A stretch of 64,000 nt of DNA from Anaerolineaceae bacterium (GTDB lineage Bacteria; Chloroflexota; Anaerolineae; Anaerolineales; Anaerolineaceae), in NCBI GenBank assembly GCA_029975475.1, contig JARKPB010000003.1, positions 346,924 through 410,923 of the forward strand, written 5' to 3'. Below the pieces are notes generated by a model. The model did no database searches. It saw only the letters and a program-made list of their open reading frames with translations, and was not told where the DNA came from. Positions 62,903 through 64,000 of the stretch are shown here, piece after piece; position 1 is the first letter of the stretch, and each line of letters opens with the position of its first letter. Both the position numbers and the translations under genes were made by a program.

Positions 62903-64000
62903 GTCGTTGCCGAATCATCTGGAGGAGATTTAAACGGATCGTAACCTCTAAAGACCGATCCTTGTGGATGTAGACCTTCTCAACCAAAGTATTTACAATC
63001 TTTCGTTTCAACTCAAATTGTTCAAGCCGTTCCTCATCTGTTTGAGGAACGGTATTTAATTCCAATAGACCGACCTTAAGATCAGCAAAATATTCCCGTG
63101 CATGTTCTTCCCACTGATTGAGGGCAGACAGTAAAGATTGATCGGTTACCATCTCCATTTCCTGCTTCAATGTAATTTCTTGGGTTGAAAGATCTGCTAA
63201 CTGCTCATCCATGTCTTGCTCTGAAATACTTCCTTTTCTTGCCTGGGTAATCACCCATTTCCGTTCTAAAACTAGATTATCCAACTCTCGTTGTATCCGA
63301 TCGTTGTCTTCATTTGTGGATTTTGCCTTCTTACGTAGATCATCTACATAATCTCTTGCCCTTGCGATGAGAATCTCAGGGTCATCAATCGCACCTTTTA
63401 CTTTCCCCCAAACATAGTCATCTGCTTTGAGATGACCAATGCTGCGAGGACAGTCCTCGTGAATCAGTTCCTTGTGGTGTTGGGTGCAGCAATAAGTGCT
63501 GGACATGGTCTTACGTGGCACAACTTCACCTTTACGGTTCTTTCGGGTGGCAGAAGATTGGGTTCTGCCGGCCCATTTACGCCCACAGGCGCATTTCAAT
63601 AATCCACTAATTAGGTAATCATGGCGATAGTTGAACATAGGATGCTTAACGTTTCGTTCTCGAACAATTCGATACCGTTCATATGTTTTGGAATCAATAA
63701 TTGGGGGTGCAGGAATCTCGAAAACTTCTCCATCTCGACTTTGTTTCTTAACCCCGCGATAATATGCATCGGCAGCTTGTAAAATGGATTGAATTGAAGT
63801 GACTGCCCATTCAATTTTCCGAAGACGAGTTGAGCCTTTTTGAGGAGCACGCGCTTCAATCAATCTCCTTCGGATCTCCATCAATTTGACTCCCTGGTTA
63901 TACCATTCAAAAACTTTTCGTACCCACCTGGCTTCTTCCTCCACGATTTCAATAATTTCGCCATTTCTACGATAACCATAGCGATCCTGCCCGGTGTTTG
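62814..64000 (-). CDS. Large serine recombinase, C-terminal part; N-terminus outside window
   Basis: The frame is open to the window edge. Visible: the end of the recombinase domain (DRYGYRRNG, EEEARWVRKVFEWYNQGVKLMEIRRRL), a zinc-ribbon region (LLKCACGRKWAGR, YCCTQHHK, CPRS), and a long coiled coil (DDPEILIARARDYVDDLRKKAK to the HAREYFADLK segment), ending in VTIRLNLLQ. This is the build of phage/ICE large serine integrases. The last 30 or so residues are read antisense to the DUF35 gene and are not family-like. Lower GC than its neighbours indicates an acquired element. Confidence 0.9.
   Translation of the reverse strand, partial: NTGQDRYGYRRNGEIIEIVEEEARWVRKVFEWYNQGVKLMEIRRRLIEARAPQKGSTRLRKIEWAVTSIQSILQAADAYYRGVKKQSRDGEVFEIPAPPIIDSKTYERYRIVRERNVKHPMFNYRHDYLISGLLKCACGRKWAGRTQSSATRKNRKGEVVPRKTMSSTYCCTQHHKELIHEDCPRSIGHLKADDYVWGKVKGAIDDPEILIARARDYVDDLRKKAKSTNEDNDRIQRELDNLVLERKWVITQARKGSISEQDMDEQLADLSTQEITLKQEMEMVTDQSLLSALNQWEEHAREYFADLKVGLLELNTVPQTDEERLEQFELKRKIVNTLVEKVYIHKDRSLEVTIRLNLLQMIRQRPSADQVPQVGTCTRKSTYPLHRRPRAACA
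62880..64000. mobile_element. Left edge of an integrated element at the DUF35 3' end
   Basis: GC content drops abruptly from about 62900 onward and the first gene is a large serine recombinase reading toward the host gene, the normal arrangement at an attachment site. The boundary should lie between about 62860 and 62940. The crossover core cannot be fixed without the other end, which is outside the window. Confidence 0.6.

Overview
The window looks like a chromosomal stretch of a GC-rich bacterium, most likely a Chloroflexota member of the Anaerolineae type. This is inferred from gene content, not from a marker gene: a bacterial mevalonate block with an archaeal-type HMG-CoA synthase, thiolase and DUF35 protein, an aberrant family B DNA polymerase operon, a KimA/KdpD/KdpE potassium set, and many membrane glycosyltransferases. 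I see no rRNA, tRNA or CRISPR array. The window cuts a methyltransferase on the left and a large serine recombinase on the right.

Layout. 1-6084 (+): glycan genes (methyltransferase, GT4, GT-C membrane transferase, WecA/MraY-like transferase, second methyltransferase). 6122-9247 (-): three-gene operon of a degenerate RecA/RadA-like protein, a small helical protein and a family B polymerase lacking an expected catalytic residue. 9580-11754 (+): NTF2-like protein, DUF6946-like protein and a gene broken by a stop codon. 12086-22240: visibly AT-richer cation island with a metalloregulator-Nramp fusion, H+-ATPase, MprF-like enzyme, MgtA-like ATPase and a short MscS. 22380-25818: alkyltransferase remnant, PadR/membrane-protein operon, and an alpha/beta hydrolase with an internal TAG. 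25920-31285: KimA-like transporter and KdpD/KdpE. 31419-34716: DUF1801, UbiA, GrpB and an SDR. 34852-40099 (-): a dlt-like operon with an added GNAT enzyme. 40198-42697 (-): five closely packed small enzymes. 42856-47084 (-): MgtC, AzlCD, MOSC, APH-like kinase, SDR. 47420-55386: Xre remnant, lipoprotein, a four-gene glycosyltransferase/pyruvyltransferase operon, GNAT and a GT-C protein. 55477-58625 (+): MBL-fold hydrolase and four zinc-ribbon proteins. 58777-62902 (+): mevalonate genes. 62814-64000 (-): recombinase of an integrated element.

How the genes work together. Envelope construction dominates (glycosyltransferases, undecaprenyl-phosphate priming, D-alanylation-like modification, MprF-like lipid aminoacylation). 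Cation homeostasis is the second theme (Mn/Fe, H+, Mg, K). The mevalonate genes and the UbiA prenyltransferase connect to isoprenoid and possibly lipid synthesis. Six genes share the layout '-10 hexamer, six bases, start codon', which points to leaderless transcripts. Four loci look broken (two nonsense codons, two frameshifted remnants).
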